A stretch of 64,000 nucleotides of DNA from Pelagicoccus enzymogenes (GTDB taxonomy: Bacteria; Verrucomicrobiota; Verrucomicrobiia; Opitutales; Opitutaceae): positions 186,001-250,000 of the forward strand of contig NZ_JACYFG010000002.1 of assembly GCF_014803405.1 (NCBI RefSeq). Reading direction: 5' to 3'. Both the position numbers and the translations under genes were made by a program. Each line of letters opens with the position of its first letter. The stretch's first letter is position 1. Under the pieces are notes generated by a model, which saw only the letters and a list, made by a program, of their open reading frames with translations, searched no databases and had not been told where the DNA came from. Positions 24,553 to 34,844 of the stretch are shown piece by piece.

Positions 24553-26499
24553 CTACGAATCCCGATGCTTGATCGTATAGAAAACCGGGCTTTCGGGAAA
24601 CGACACCACTCTCGTCACTCGCTCTCGCTCCGTATCGATCGGCTCCACGGAAAAAGCTTCGAGCGCCTCCGCATCAAGCTCCTGAAACGTCCAAGCATCC
24701 AAATCCTCCGAAACGCCCCAATACGTCTCAGGCACCCCCTCGCCGACACGTCTCACGAAAGAAATTTCCATCCCTTCCGCCACTGGCTTCGCCCGCAAGA
24801 GCGCGTCGGCGACAGCCACCGCATACGGAGAAAAACCGTGAGCATAGGCATCGTAGTTCGTTATTCCATCTCCATTCAAATCTCCCGAGGGCAAGAGCCC
24901 CGGAAAGAGCTCCTCAAACCCCGCGTCTCCCACGCCTTCATAGGCGCCGATATCGATCACTCCCTCTTCGGAGTTCCCCGAAGCATCCTCTTTGCGCGGC
25001 CCACCTCCCAAATCTTCCGTAAAGAAGCCATTTCCCCAAACGCCCCCCGCATCAATCGCGGGCGATTCAGCCAAGGGCCGCAGGTCACCGTAGTCGTTAT
25101 CTCCATACGTCGACCAATCCCCATCTCCCGCATCCGGCAAGCGAGCAAAGAGCGGCTCCTCATAGTCGTCGCTCCCTTCTATCAAATTCACAGCGGTGGT
25201 CATCGACGACTCGCTCAGGCGAATCTGCTGCTCCTGCGGAATCCCCTTCAATATCGAGTTTACCACCGTGATCCGTCCATACCTCATGCTCAGGGCATAC
25301 TGATTTTCCTCGCTCGAAACGATCGTACTGCTGATCACCTCCAAGTCGCTCTCGTCGCCGCCGAGCAAACTGCCTCCGCTATTCCCCACAGCTATCGAGT
25401 TCGCCATTTTCACCGAGCTGGAATTCCGCAAATTCAAGACTCCTACACCTCCGCGATTCCCCAAAAACGACACCCCATCGAGAATCATGCTGGAACCGAC
25501 CGTATAAATGGCCCCCGCACCTGACGAGCCGCCCTCGTTTTCGACAAAGGCGCAGCGAGTGAGCATCACGTTTCGAGCAAAACAATAGATCGCTCCAGCC
25601 GACCGATGCGCCCGGTTACGATAAATCGAAAGCGACGACAGTTGAATCGGCCCTTCCCCATTCAGAGCCATCGCCCCTCCGCTCGAGCCAGCGAAGTTGA
25701 AGGTGAACGCCGTTGCGGAAACCTTGGATTGCACCCCATCGGCCGCGATGAAGTACAAGCCGCCGCCAACGCGAGACTCGTTCTTCTCAAAGAAAGAATC
25801 CTCGATCTCAAGCTGACTTTCGTAAGCGAACACGCCACCGCCGCTCGTTCTAGCGTAGTTGTTTCTCAACCACAGATTGCGCAGTTTCGTCCCCTGCAAA
25901 AACCGCCCCGTAATCCCGCCGCCGCTCTGATCGGCTTCATTTCCATCCCCATCCGCGCGGCCACCTTCGACAACAAACCCGTCCACTACGCAGCGCACGC
26001 CCTCCTCGATCCTCACCACATGATAGCAGTTGTCGGCATCCTCGAAGCGCACCCCGATATCGCCGGACAAAACCGACCCATTGCGCCTAGGATCCGCTTC
26101 CCGCTCATCCCGAGCTACCTCTCCCCCGGAAAATCCTCCATATACGGCAATGTCCGCAGCGATCACGAAACTAGCCGACCGCTCGCTTCCGACAGTGGGA
26201 TAGTAGACTCCGCGCTTTACCCAAACTTCATCCCCAGCGCTCGCCGCCAGCAAAGCTTCCTGCAAATCCGCAAACGCGTCCTCCCACGAACTTCCATCCC
26301 CTGAGCCCTCTGCTTCAGCATCGACGTAGAACACCGTCTGGGCCAGACCCAGCGCGGGCGACAAAAACCAAAGCAGCGCCGCCCATAATACCCTGCGGAA
26401 AAGTCCAGCCGCACTGCGACCTTGACCCTTTCGGGATTCGTTACTCTCCATTGGAGCGCGGCTCAGCAGCCCATAACACGATACAAGAATTCCATTCAT
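24553..26499 (-). CDS. Secreted right-handed beta-helix protein
   Basis: A 648-residue exported protein. After a hydrophobic signal (LLWFLSPALGLAQT) the text FYVDAEAEGSGDGSSWEDAFADLQEALLAA is the typical opening of polymorphic-outer-membrane-type or parallel beta-helix proteins. Many short Asn/Gly/Ser-rich turns follow (SGGGITGRFLQGTKLRNLWLRNNYA, SSGAGAIYTVGSSMILDG). The end contains a dockerin-like GDLNGDGITNYDAYAHG stretch and a beta tail. No catalytic site is recognised; the fold suits polysaccharide binding or cleavage. The start could be the ATG at 26499, preceded by a GGGGGG purine run, or the ATG at 26451, which gives a more usual signal peptide. It is convergent with dnaA. Confidence 0.75.
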   Translation of the reverse strand: MNGILVSCYGLLSRAPMESNESRKGQGRSAAGLFRRVLWAALLWFLSPALGLAQTVFYVDAEAEGSGDGSSWEDAFADLQEALLAASAGDEVWVKRGVYYPTVGSERSASFVIAADIAVYGGFSGGEVARDEREADPRRNGSVLSGDIGVRFEDADNCYHVVRIEEGVRCVVDGFVVEGGRADGDGNEADQSGGGITGRFLQGTKLRNLWLRNNYARTSGGGVFAYESQLEIEDSFFEKNESRVGGGLYFIAADGVQSKVSATAFTFNFAGSSGGAMALNGEGPIQLSSLSIYRNRAHRSAGAIYCFARNVMLTRCAFVENEGGSSGAGAIYTVGSSMILDGVSFLGNRGGVGVLNLRNSSSVKMANSIAVGNSGGSLLGGDESDLEVISSTIVSSEENQYALSMRYGRITVVNSILKGIPQEQQIRLSESSMTTAVNLIEGSDDYEEPLFARLPDAGDGDWSTYGDNDYGDLRPLAESPAIDAGGVWGNGFFTEDLGGGPRKEDASGNSEEGVIDIGAYEGVGDAGFEELFPGLLPSGDLNGDGITNYDAYAHGFSPYAVAVADALLRAKPVAEGMEISFVRRVGEGVPETYWGVSEDLDAWTFQELDAEALEAFSVEPIDTERERVTRVVSFPESPVFYTIKHRDS

Positions 26500-26626
26500 C
26501 GCCCCCCATGTGCCCGCCGCGGCTCAAGTGGTTACATTTTTTCACCAACTTTCACGCTGAAATTTTCAAGGGTTGCCCTGACGCGCCCTAGTTCGCTATT
26601 CACTACTTACCATTTCAATTTTCAAC

Positions 26627-27088
26627 ATGGCCCTCTCAGACGACCAAAAAAACACTCTCGCACAACGCCTCGCCGACGGAGCCTCCATCGCCGACATCCA
26701 ACGCATCATCGTCGACGAGTACAAAATCCCCATGACCTACATGGAAGTCCGCTTCCTCATGGACGACCTCAACCTGGAGCTCGCGCCTGAGCCGGAGCCT
26801 GAACCGGAAGCCGACGCAGATCTCGAAGCAGTTCCCGCCGAAGCGGAACTCGTAGGAGGAGGCAACGGCTCCGTATCCGTGGAAATGGACAAGATCAAAC
26901 GCCCCGGAGCCGCCCTCAGCGGATCCGTCACCTTCAGCGACGGCGTTAAAGCCAACTGGACCGTCGACCCCTACGGCCGCCTCGGACTCGACTCCGACCA
27001 AGAAGGCTACCAGCCGAGCCCCGAAGACATCGAAGCCTTCCAGCTCGAGCTGCAGCGTCAAATGCAGCAGGGCCCCGCCGGCTTCTAA
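26627..27088 (+). CDS. Small acidic protein of unknown function
   Basis: A 153-residue protein. Residues 1-50 (DDQKNTLAQRLADGASIADIQRIIVDEY…TYMEVRFLMDDL) look like a helical, possibly DNA- or partner-binding domain. An acidic Pro/Glu linker (EPEPEPEADAD) follows. The C-terminal part (GSVTFSDGVKANWTVDPYGRLGLD…) is beta-rich. No signal peptide, so cytoplasmic. I do not recognise the family by name. It stands alone, upstream of the arsenic operon. Confidence 0.75.
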   Translation: MALSDDQKNTLAQRLADGASIADIQRIIVDEYKIPMTYMEVRFLMDDLNLELAPEPEPEPEADADLEAVPAEAELVGGGNGSVSVEMDKIKRPGAALSGSVTFSDGVKANWTVDPYGRLGLDSDQEGYQPSPEDIEAFQLELQRQMQQGPAGF

Positions 27089-27093
27089 TAAAC

Positions 27094-27119
27094 GTAGCGC
27101 TGAGCTTCAGCCAGCGACC
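27094..27119. repeat. Possible REP-like palindrome
   Basis: GCTGA-GCT-TCAGC in the context GTAGCGCTGAGCTTCAGC resembles the layout of the REP-like unit at 29899. It lies 6 bases after a stop codon. Weak evidence alone. Confidence 0.35.
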
Positions 27120-27213
27120 CGCCATCCCTGAAACGCGGTGCCAAGTGCTATCGCGTTGGCCGACGACCTAGCGGCGGCTTCGATAATAACATTCCCAAAA
27201 GTGAATATTCCTC

Positions 27214-27258
27214 TTGACGGCCCGATCGAGCCACATAGATATTCACTTTAATGAATAC
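27214..27258 (+). promoter_or_regulatory. arsD promoter with ArsR-type operator
   Basis: TTGACG (27214-27219) and TAGATA (27236-27241) form a -35/-10 pair with 16-bp spacing. The inverted repeat ATATTC-N8-GAATAC at 27239-27258 covers the end of the -10 and the arsD start codon. The same ATATTC-N8-GAATAT pattern lies in front of arsR. The expected transcript start would be only a few bases before the ATG, so the message may be nearly leaderless. Confidence 0.65.
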
Positions 27259-27649
27259 TGTAACAGTCTACGATCCCGCCCTTTGCTGCTCTACCGGAGT
27301 CTGCGGCCCCACCCCCGACTCCGAGCTCGCGGCATTCGCATCGAGCCTCGAGTCTCTCAAGTCCAGCGAGGTGACGGTCACTCGCCACAACCTCGCCCAG
27401 GAGCCGCTCGCCTTCGCCCAAAACGCCGAGGTCAAAGCCATCCTCGAAAAGGACGGCGACTCCGCTTTGCCGCTCATTTTCATCAACGGCAATCTCCACT
27501 TCCGCGGAACTTACCCCACAGCCTCTCAACTCGAAAAAGTGCTGGGGAGCTCGCCAGAAAAAGCGCCCCTCAACTTCGTCAAAGCTGACGCTCCCCAAAC
27601 GACGGTGAGCCAAAAGAGCTGCTGCGATCCCTCCACCGGTTGCTGCTAG
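27251..27649 (+). CDS. arsD: ArsD arsenic metallochaperone
   Basis: Carries arsenite or antimonite to the ArsA ATPase. The 132-residue thioredoxin-fold protein has the three metal-binding cysteines at exactly the known positions C12, C13 and C18. It also has C-terminal vicinal pairs C124/C125 and C131/C132, as in plasmid ArsD. First gene of the arsD-arsA-arsC-SulP run. Its ATG lies within the operator. A REP-like repeat follows 4 bases after the stop. Confidence 0.95.
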   Translation: MNTVTVYDPALCCSTGVCGPTPDSELAAFASSLESLKSSEVTVTRHNLAQEPLAFAQNAEVKAILEKDGDSALPLIFINGNLHFRGTYPTASQLEKVLGSSPEKAPLNFVKADAPQTTVSQKSCCDPSTGCC

Positions 27650-27652
27650 AAA

Positions 27653-27678
27653 GGTGGAACGGCCGCTCCGCGGGCGTC
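27653..27678. repeat. 26-bp REP-like repeat, copy C
   Basis: Starts GGTGGAACGG and shares the GGCCGCTCCGCGGGCG core with the copies at 15210, 16327 and 34753. It sits in the short arsD-arsA spacer, inside the operon. Confidence 0.85.
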
Positions 27679-27702
27679 CAATAACAAGCGTAAATCACGA
27701 CC

Positions 27703-29451
27703 ATGCTCCAACTCACCCAAGCAAAGCCGCTTCCCGTCTTTTTCGAACAAGCCACCCGCTTCCTATTCTTCACCGGAAAGGGCGGCGTCGGGAAAACATC
27801 GCTCGCCTGCTCCACCGCGGTCGCCCTCGCCGACTCCGGCAAATCGGTCCTTCTGGTCAGCACCGACCCCGCATCCAACCTCGACGAGGTTCTGGACACC
27901 CAGTTGTCGAGCCGCCCCACCTCGGTCAAGGGGACCGGAGAAAAGCTCAAGGCCCTTAACATCGACCCCGAAACCGCCGCCCGCGACTATCGTGAACGCA
28001 TCGTTGGCCCCATTCGCGGAGTGCTCCCCGAAGCCACCGTGCAAAACATCGAAGAGCAGCTCTCCGGGGCCTGCACCACCGAGATCGCCAGCTTCAACGA
28101 ATTCTCCTCGCTACTCGGCAAGCCCGAATCGGTAGCCGGCTACGATCATGTCATTCTCGACACAGCTCCCACCGGCCACACCCTCCGCCTCCTCGCCCTG
28201 CCTGCTGCCTGGAGCAATTTCATAGCGGACAACAAAACAGGTTCCACCTGCCTCGGCCCCCTTTCCGGCCTCTCCGACCAGCGAGACACCTACGAGCAAG
28301 CCCTCTCGGTCTTGCAAGATTCCGCCCAGACCACTCTCGTTCTCGTAGCGCGCGCCGACACCCCTTCCCTCAACGAAGCCGAACGAGCCCGGGCCGACCT
28401 CTTCGACCTCGGAATCCAGAACCAGGCCCTCGTGCTCAACGCTGTCTTCCGAGCTGCCGACTCCTTCGACCCACTGAGCCAAGCTTTCGAAGCCAAAGCT
28501 CAAGCAGCCCTGCAAAGCATTCCCGTCGCCCTCTCTGCCTTACCGCTCTTCGAGTCCCCCTTCCGGGTCAGCGGACTGACTGGCATCGACCGGCTCAGAT
28601 CCTTGTATTCAGAAAGCGACGACGATTTTTCGTCCGCCCCAAAGACAACCACAGCCCTCGCCAAACACCCTCCCCTAACAGAACTCGTAGACGAGCTCGC
28701 ACGCTCCGAACGCGGTGTCATCATGACCATGGGCAAAGGCGGTGTCGGAAAAACCACCCTCGCCAAACGCATCGCCCTCGAGCTAGCCCAGAGGGGCAAA
28801 CGCACCCTGCTCACAACAACGGATCCCGCAAACCACGTTTCCGACCTCGCTGCCGACGCGGACCTTCCGCTCACCGTCAGCTCCATCGATCCCAAGGAAG
28901 TCACCCGCAAACACGTGGAAAACGTGCTCGCGACGACAGGACAAGGCCTCGACGCCTCCGCCCGCGCTCTGCTCGAAGAGGAGCTCCGCTCGCCCTGCAC
29001 CGAGGAGATCGCCGTCTTCACCGCCTTCGCCCATGAGGTCGCAAAAGGCGAAGAGCAATTCGTCGTGCTCGACACAGCTCCCACCGGACACACCCTGCTG
29101 TTGCTGGACGCCACCGAAGCATACCATCGAGAAGTCTTGAAGAACGCGGCCGCCCTGCCCGAGGCAGTTCAGCGATTGCTTCCACGTCTGCGAGATCCCA
29201 ACTACACAAAGACGCTTATCGTCACGCTTCCCGAAGCAACTCCCGTCCACGAAGCAGCCCATTTGCAAGAAGACCTACGGAGAGCTGGCATCGAACCGCA
29301 CGCATGGATCCTAAACCAATGTATCGATTCCTCCGATACGGACGATCCTCGACTGCTCGCTAAAGCCACCCACGAGAAAAACTACATCCAGGAAGTTGCC
29401 CAAAACTTCGCCAGCCGCTACGCGCTCTCCCCCTGGACCGCTAATTCCTAA
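27703..29451 (+). CDS. arsA: ArsA arsenite-stimulated ATPase
   Basis: A 582-residue ATPase that normally drives arsenite efflux through ArsB. It has two homologous halves, each with its own P-loop: GKGGVGKT at 25-32 and at 344-351. Each half also has a switch DTAPTGHT signature. The three metalloid-binding cysteines known from the E. coli plasmid enzyme are all present as C124 (SGACTTEI), C183 (STCLGP) and C432 (SPCTEEI), so metal activation should work. It is followed at 27 bases by arsC. No ArsB or Acr3 partner is encoded nearby. Confidence 0.96.
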   Translation: MLQLTQAKPLPVFFEQATRFLFFTGKGGVGKTSLACSTAVALADSGKSVLLVSTDPASNLDEVLDTQLSSRPTSVKGTGEKLKALNIDPETAARDYRERIVGPIRGVLPEATVQNIEEQLSGACTTEIASFNEFSSLLGKPESVAGYDHVILDTAPTGHTLRLLALPAAWSNFIADNKTGSTCLGPLSGLSDQRDTYEQALSVLQDSAQTTLVLVARADTPSLNEAERARADLFDLGIQNQALVLNAVFRAADSFDPLSQAFEAKAQAALQSIPVALSALPLFESPFRVSGLTGIDRLRSLYSESDDDFSSAPKTTTALAKHPPLTELVDELARSERGVIMTMGKGGVGKTTLAKRIALELAQRGKRTLLTTTDPANHVSDLAADADLPLTVSSIDPKEVTRKHVENVLATTGQGLDASARALLEEELRSPCTEEIAVFTAFAHEVAKGEEQFVVLDTAPTGHTLLLLDATEAYHREVLKNAAALPEAVQRLLPRLRDPNYTKTLIVTLPEATPVHEAAHLQEDLRRAGIEPHAWILNQCIDSSDTDDPRLLAKATHEKNYIQEVAQNFASRYALSPWTANS

Positions 29452-29478
29452 AACGATTCGAGAAAGCTTCCCTTCAAA

Positions 29479-29901
29479 ATGAAAAAGATCCTCATCCTCT
29501 GCACTGGAAACTCCTGCCGCAGCCACATGGCTGAAGGCATCCTCAGAAATGCCCTCGGCGACGCTCACCAAGTCTTCTCCGCCGGCGCCAAGCCTTCCGG
29601 CTACGTACACCCGCAAGCCATCGAAGTGATGAAGGAAATCGGCATCGACGTCTCGGGCCATACCTCCAAGCACCTCGAACAATTCCTCGACGCCGGTATC
29701 GACACCGTCATTACCGTATGCGGGAACGCCGACCAAGCCTGCCCCACCTTTCCCGGCATGGTCAATCGCTACCACTGGGGCTTCGAGGATCCCCCTCACG
29801 CCCAACGCGAAGGCGAAGAGCTCGTGGACGCCTTCCGTCGCATCCGCGACGAGATCAAGCTCGTCTTCGAAGCCTACGCCGCCGGCCTCCTCGAGAAGTA
29901 G
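29479..29901 (+). CDS. arsC: Arsenate reductase, thioredoxin-coupled type
   Basis: Reduces arsenate to arsenite. The 140-residue low-molecular-weight phosphatase-like protein has the P-loop CTGNSCR (C8-x5-R14). C81 and C88 follow with the same 7-residue spacing as the C82/C89 pair of the staphylococcal enzyme, so it should be recycled by thioredoxin. A DP motif (WGFEDPP) supplies the catalytic Asp. The stop codon TAG is the first three bases of a REP-like repeat. Confidence 0.95.
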   Translation: MKKILILCTGNSCRSHMAEGILRNALGDAHQVFSAGAKPSGYVHPQAIEVMKEIGIDVSGHTSKHLEQFLDAGIDTVITVCGNADQACPTFPGMVNRYHWGFEDPPHAQREGEELVDAFRRIRDEIKLVFEAYAAGLLEK

Positions 29902-29923
29902 GAGCGACCTTGGTCGCGAATTC
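29899..29923. repeat. REP-like palindrome overlapping the arsC stop
   Basis: TAGGAGCGACCTTGGTCGCG with hairpin GCGACC-TT-GGTCGC, followed by AATTC. The layout strongly resembles REP sequences of Pseudomonas (GTAGGAGCGAGCTTGCTCGC). Its first bases are the arsC stop codon. Confidence 0.75.
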
Positions 29924-29987
29924 TTCGCTGCCAATCGATCTGAATTAGCGCCATCGATTAGCCCCCAGCAAAGGAATCCTTTGACAC

Positions 29988-31775
29988 GTGCGGCAGATCC
30001 TCCGTTCCTCGCAGCGGACGTATCAAACCACCGTGAACCAGAGCAAGCCGCGCAAATTCACTCTCCCTCTTCTCAAATTTCTCAAAGGATACCGAAAGAA
30101 GGACCTACTCTCTGACACCAAAGCTGGCGCCAACGTCGCCCTGCTAGACTTTCCCCAAGGCATGGCCTACGCCATGATCGCGGGGCTCCCAGTTAATTTC
30201 GGCATCTACTCCAGCGCCATCGGCTCGCTCGTAGGCCCCCTCCTCGGTAGCTCCCGCTTCCTCATGCTGGGCCCCACCAACGCCAGCGCCGTCCTTCTGC
30301 TAAGCGGCTTCCTCTCCCTCGATTGGCCAGAAGCCCACCGCATCGCCGCCATGCCACTGCTCCTCCTCATGATCGGAGCTATCATGATCGCCGGGGCTTT
30401 GGCTCGAGCCGATATCGTCATCCGCTACGTCTCTCGCAGCGTGGTCACCGGATACGTCAGCGCCGCGGCCCTGCTCATTATCGTCAACCAACTCAAGCCA
30501 GCCCTCGGGATCGACGCCCCGCGGGCCGCGACTTTCCTGGATTCGCTCATCGTCACTTTCGAGCACCTCGGCTCCTTCTCACCAGCGTCCTTAGGGCTCT
30601 CTCTCGGAACCATCGTCATCGCCCTCGCCTTCAAACGTTGGCTCAAGTCAATTCCCTACGTCGCCGTCACCCTCGCCTTGGCAGCCCTCGCAGCATGGTA
30701 CCTGCCCCGCTTCGGAATCAGCTTTCCATCTTTGGATTCGGTGCCCGTCGGTAGCTGGCCGCTCAGCGTGCCGCGCTTCGATTGGGACCAAATGCACGAC
30801 CTCCTCGGCGTAGCCTTCGCCATCGCCTTTCTCTCGCTGCTGGAGAGCGCCTCTATCGCCAAAGCCCTTGCCTCGCAGGCGGGCGACACCGTCGACATCC
30901 GCCAACAAATGATTAGCATGGGCGTGGCGGACACCGTGAACGCATTCGGCTCCGGCATGCCCGTGTCCGGATCCCTCACCCGTTCTACCCTCAACTACGC
31001 CAGCGGAGCCAAATCTCCTCTCTCCTCCATGACCAGCGGGGCTATCCTCGTCGTCGGCGCCCTATTGCTCGGACCCGTCATCGGATTCATCCCCAAGGCC
31101 GCTCTCGCCGCCCTCGTCATCCTTGTAGGCGTCTCGCTGATTCGCCCCACAACCATCAAGGCCCTCGTCAAGGCAACCAAATCCGACGCCTCCACCTTCC
31201 TCATCACCTTCTTCGCCGGCTTGGTCTTTCCGCTCGATACCGCCATCTACGCAGGAGTCGCCGTATCCATTCTCCTCTACCTGAAGAAAGCGTCCTCTCC
31301 CGACCTCGTCGAATACGGTTTCAACGAACGCGGCGAACTCGCCGAGAAACAGGAGGACACAGAAAAAGCGGCCATCTCAATCATGCACGTCGAAGGCGAC
31401 CTTTTCTTTGGATCCACCGACGTATTCGAAGAGCAACTACGCCAACTCGTCAGCGTGCCGGAGATCAATGTCATCATCCTGCGGCTCAAGAACGCTCGCC
31501 ACCTAGACGCCACCGGAGCCCTCGCTATCGGCGACTTCGTCAAGCAAGCTCGCCTCCGCAATGTGGAAGTGGTAGTCAGCGGCGCCATGCCAGAGATTCT
31601 CAGAGTGCTGGAAAATACGGGCGTCAGCGAGATTCTCGGAAGCGAAAACCTCTTTCCCTACACTCCCGACAACGTGACGCTCAGCACTCGCAACGCTCTT
31701 AAAAGAGCCCAAAGCGTACTGGGTGTCGAGTCCGCCGAGATCATGCTTTTCGGCAAAAAAGTCGTCGAAGAATAA
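29988..31775 (+). CDS. SulP-family anion transporter with STAS domain, in the ars operon
   Basis: A 595-residue SLC26/SulP transporter. About 10-12 membrane segments lie between residues 45 and 435, beginning with the signature GANVALLDFPQGMAYAMIAGLPVNFGIYSS. A cytoplasmic STAS domain spans about 460-560 (ISIMHVEGDLFFGSTDVFEEQL, LDATGALAIGDFV). Known members carry sulfate, bicarbonate and related anions. The protein contains no cysteine. It is the only membrane protein of the arsD-arsA-arsC run (86 bases after arsC), so it may import or export an oxyanion linked to arsenic handling; that is inference. The start is a GTG at 29988; a GTG at 30033 is the alternative. Confidence 0.88.
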   Translation: MRQILRSSQRTYQTTVNQSKPRKFTLPLLKFLKGYRKKDLLSDTKAGANVALLDFPQGMAYAMIAGLPVNFGIYSSAIGSLVGPLLGSSRFLMLGPTNASAVLLLSGFLSLDWPEAHRIAAMPLLLLMIGAIMIAGALARADIVIRYVSRSVVTGYVSAAALLIIVNQLKPALGIDAPRAATFLDSLIVTFEHLGSFSPASLGLSLGTIVIALAFKRWLKSIPYVAVTLALAALAAWYLPRFGISFPSLDSVPVGSWPLSVPRFDWDQMHDLLGVAFAIAFLSLLESASIAKALASQAGDTVDIRQQMISMGVADTVNAFGSGMPVSGSLTRSTLNYASGAKSPLSSMTSGAILVVGALLLGPVIGFIPKAALAALVILVGVSLIRPTTIKALVKATKSDASTFLITFFAGLVFPLDTAIYAGVAVSILLYLKKASSPDLVEYGFNERGELAEKQEDTEKAAISIMHVEGDLFFGSTDVFEEQLRQLVSVPEINVIILRLKNARHLDATGALAIGDFVKQARLRNVEVVVSGAMPEILRVLENTGVSEILGSENLFPYTPDNVTLSTRNALKRAQSVLGVESAEIMLFGKKVVEE

Positions 31776-31810
31776 GCAGGGACACGCTTGGACACGCCCT
31801 CCAAAAAATC

Positions 31811-32179
31811 CTAGCAAGCTCCGCCTTCGCAGCAGCTCTCTTCGCGCGGCAAGCAAGCTACGCTAGTATCCAGCTTCTCAAGACGACTCGAATCTTCGCG
31901 ATACTGGCCCGACTCGAACACCTTTTCGAGCTCCCGAAGGTTGGCCGCAACAAGAGAGTTATCTCCCGCGCAGATCTCGTAAATCGTCCAGTTGTTGTAA
32001 CGACGCGAGGCCAGCAGACCGTGCTTCTTCAAGTAGGAAAGCTGCTTCGAAACCTTCGACTGCGGCATCTCCAACGCTTCCTGCACATGGCAAACGCACA
32101 AAGGACCTTTGCGCAATAGGTTAAGAATCCGAAGTCGAGACTCCTCGGCTAAGCTCTTGTAAATCGCTACACAGTCCAT
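31811..32179 (-). CDS. arsR: ArsR-family arsenic-responsive repressor
   Basis: A 122-residue winged-helix repressor that leaves DNA when it binds arsenite. It has the metalloid site C28-V-C30-H in LCVCHVQEAL and the recognition helix QSKVSKQLSYLKKHGLL. A Cys-rich tail (C109, C116, C117, C122) may add metal affinity. It is convergent with the SulP gene, unlike the common arrangement where arsR is the first gene. The shared operator pattern links it to the arsD promoter about 5 kb away. Confidence 0.95.
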   Translation of the reverse strand: MDCVAIYKSLAEESRLRILNLLRKGPLCVCHVQEALEMPQSKVSKQLSYLKKHGLLASRRYNNWTIYEICAGDNSLVAANLRELEKVFESGQYREDSSRLEKLDTSVACLPREESCCEGGAC

Positions 32180-32186
32180 GCCTCTT

Positions 32187-32214
32187 ATATTCTTACTTGG
32201 GAATATTCAGTCAA
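32187..32214 (-). promoter_or_regulatory. arsR promoter with ArsR-type operator
   Basis: On the minus strand TTGACT (32214-32209) is followed by the perfect inverted repeat ATATTC-N8-GAATAT (32206-32187), which fills the space between -35 and the AT-rich -10. AAGAGG lies just before the ATG. The -35 abuts the ligA stop codon. This suggests autoregulation. Confidence 0.65.
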
Positions 32215-32217
32215 ACC

Positions 32218-34248
<2,031 letters not shown>

Positions 34249-34671
34249 CTATTTGGCAAGCCGTCGTCCGAATTTGTATTCCAAGATACCGCGATACACC
34301 TTCCAGTTTCGATAAAGGAAGATTGCCAGCAACGCCCCCGCACCGTCGGCGACCCAGTCCCAAGGATCGAAACTTCGATCCGGATTGAAAAACTGCAGCG
34401 TTTCGTCGGCTGCGGCGTAAGCCATGACTCCCGCAAACGCTAGAAGCCAGCGCTGCGCTGCTCGAAACTCCATCCGGAGCGAGCGAAACAGCAAGGTTCC
34501 CAAGAGGCCAAAAACGAAAAAATGGGCGACCTTGTCGAATCCCATGATGTTCGGTCCCGCCGGCTTCCCCGAAAAATGCGAGCTAATCACCAAGGTCACC
34601 ATCACCGCCACCGCCGGAGCCCAAAGCCTCAGCTGGCTGTAATTCTGATCTGGCCGAAACGCGTTTTCCAT
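34249..34671 (-). CDS. VanZ-like family membrane protein
   Basis: A 140-residue protein with about four membrane helices. The VanZ-like signature region DKVAHFFVFGLLGTLLFRS and the DETLQFFNPDRSFDPWDWVADGAGA loop are both clear. The function of chromosomal VanZ-like proteins is not known; VanZ itself affects teicoplanin resistance. Start: the frame begins with a GTG at 34707, but the ATG at 34671 gives a normal length. Probably cotranscribed with ligA. Confidence 0.85.
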   Translation of the reverse strand: MENAFRPDQNYSQLRLWAPAVAVMVTLVISSHFSGKPAGPNIMGFDKVAHFFVFGLLGTLLFRSLRMEFRAAQRWLLAFAGVMAYAAADETLQFFNPDRSFDPWDWVADGAGALLAIFLYRNWKVYRGILEYKFGRRLAK

Positions 34672-34752
34672 AAGCCGCAAAACAAAGCCCAGCTTCAGTT
34701 CCCACACCAGCCCAAAAACTCAATCAGATGGCGCGGCACTTTGAAGACGCTC

Positions 34753-34826
34753 GGTGGGACGGCCGCTCCGCGGGCGTCAAGGAAATCGCAATCCCCTTCC
34801 ATCGCCCGCGGAGCGGCCGATCCACC
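34753..34826. repeat. Inverted pair of 26-bp REP-like repeats
   Basis: A forward copy at 34753-34778 (starting GGTGGGACGG) and an inverted copy at 34802-34826 (ending CGATCCACC) are separated by 23 bases. Together they can form one long hairpin, the form called a REPIN. It lies in the spacer between the AraC regulator gene and the VanZ-like gene. Confidence 0.85.
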
Positions 34827-34844
34827 TTTCAGCAACATCCAAAC

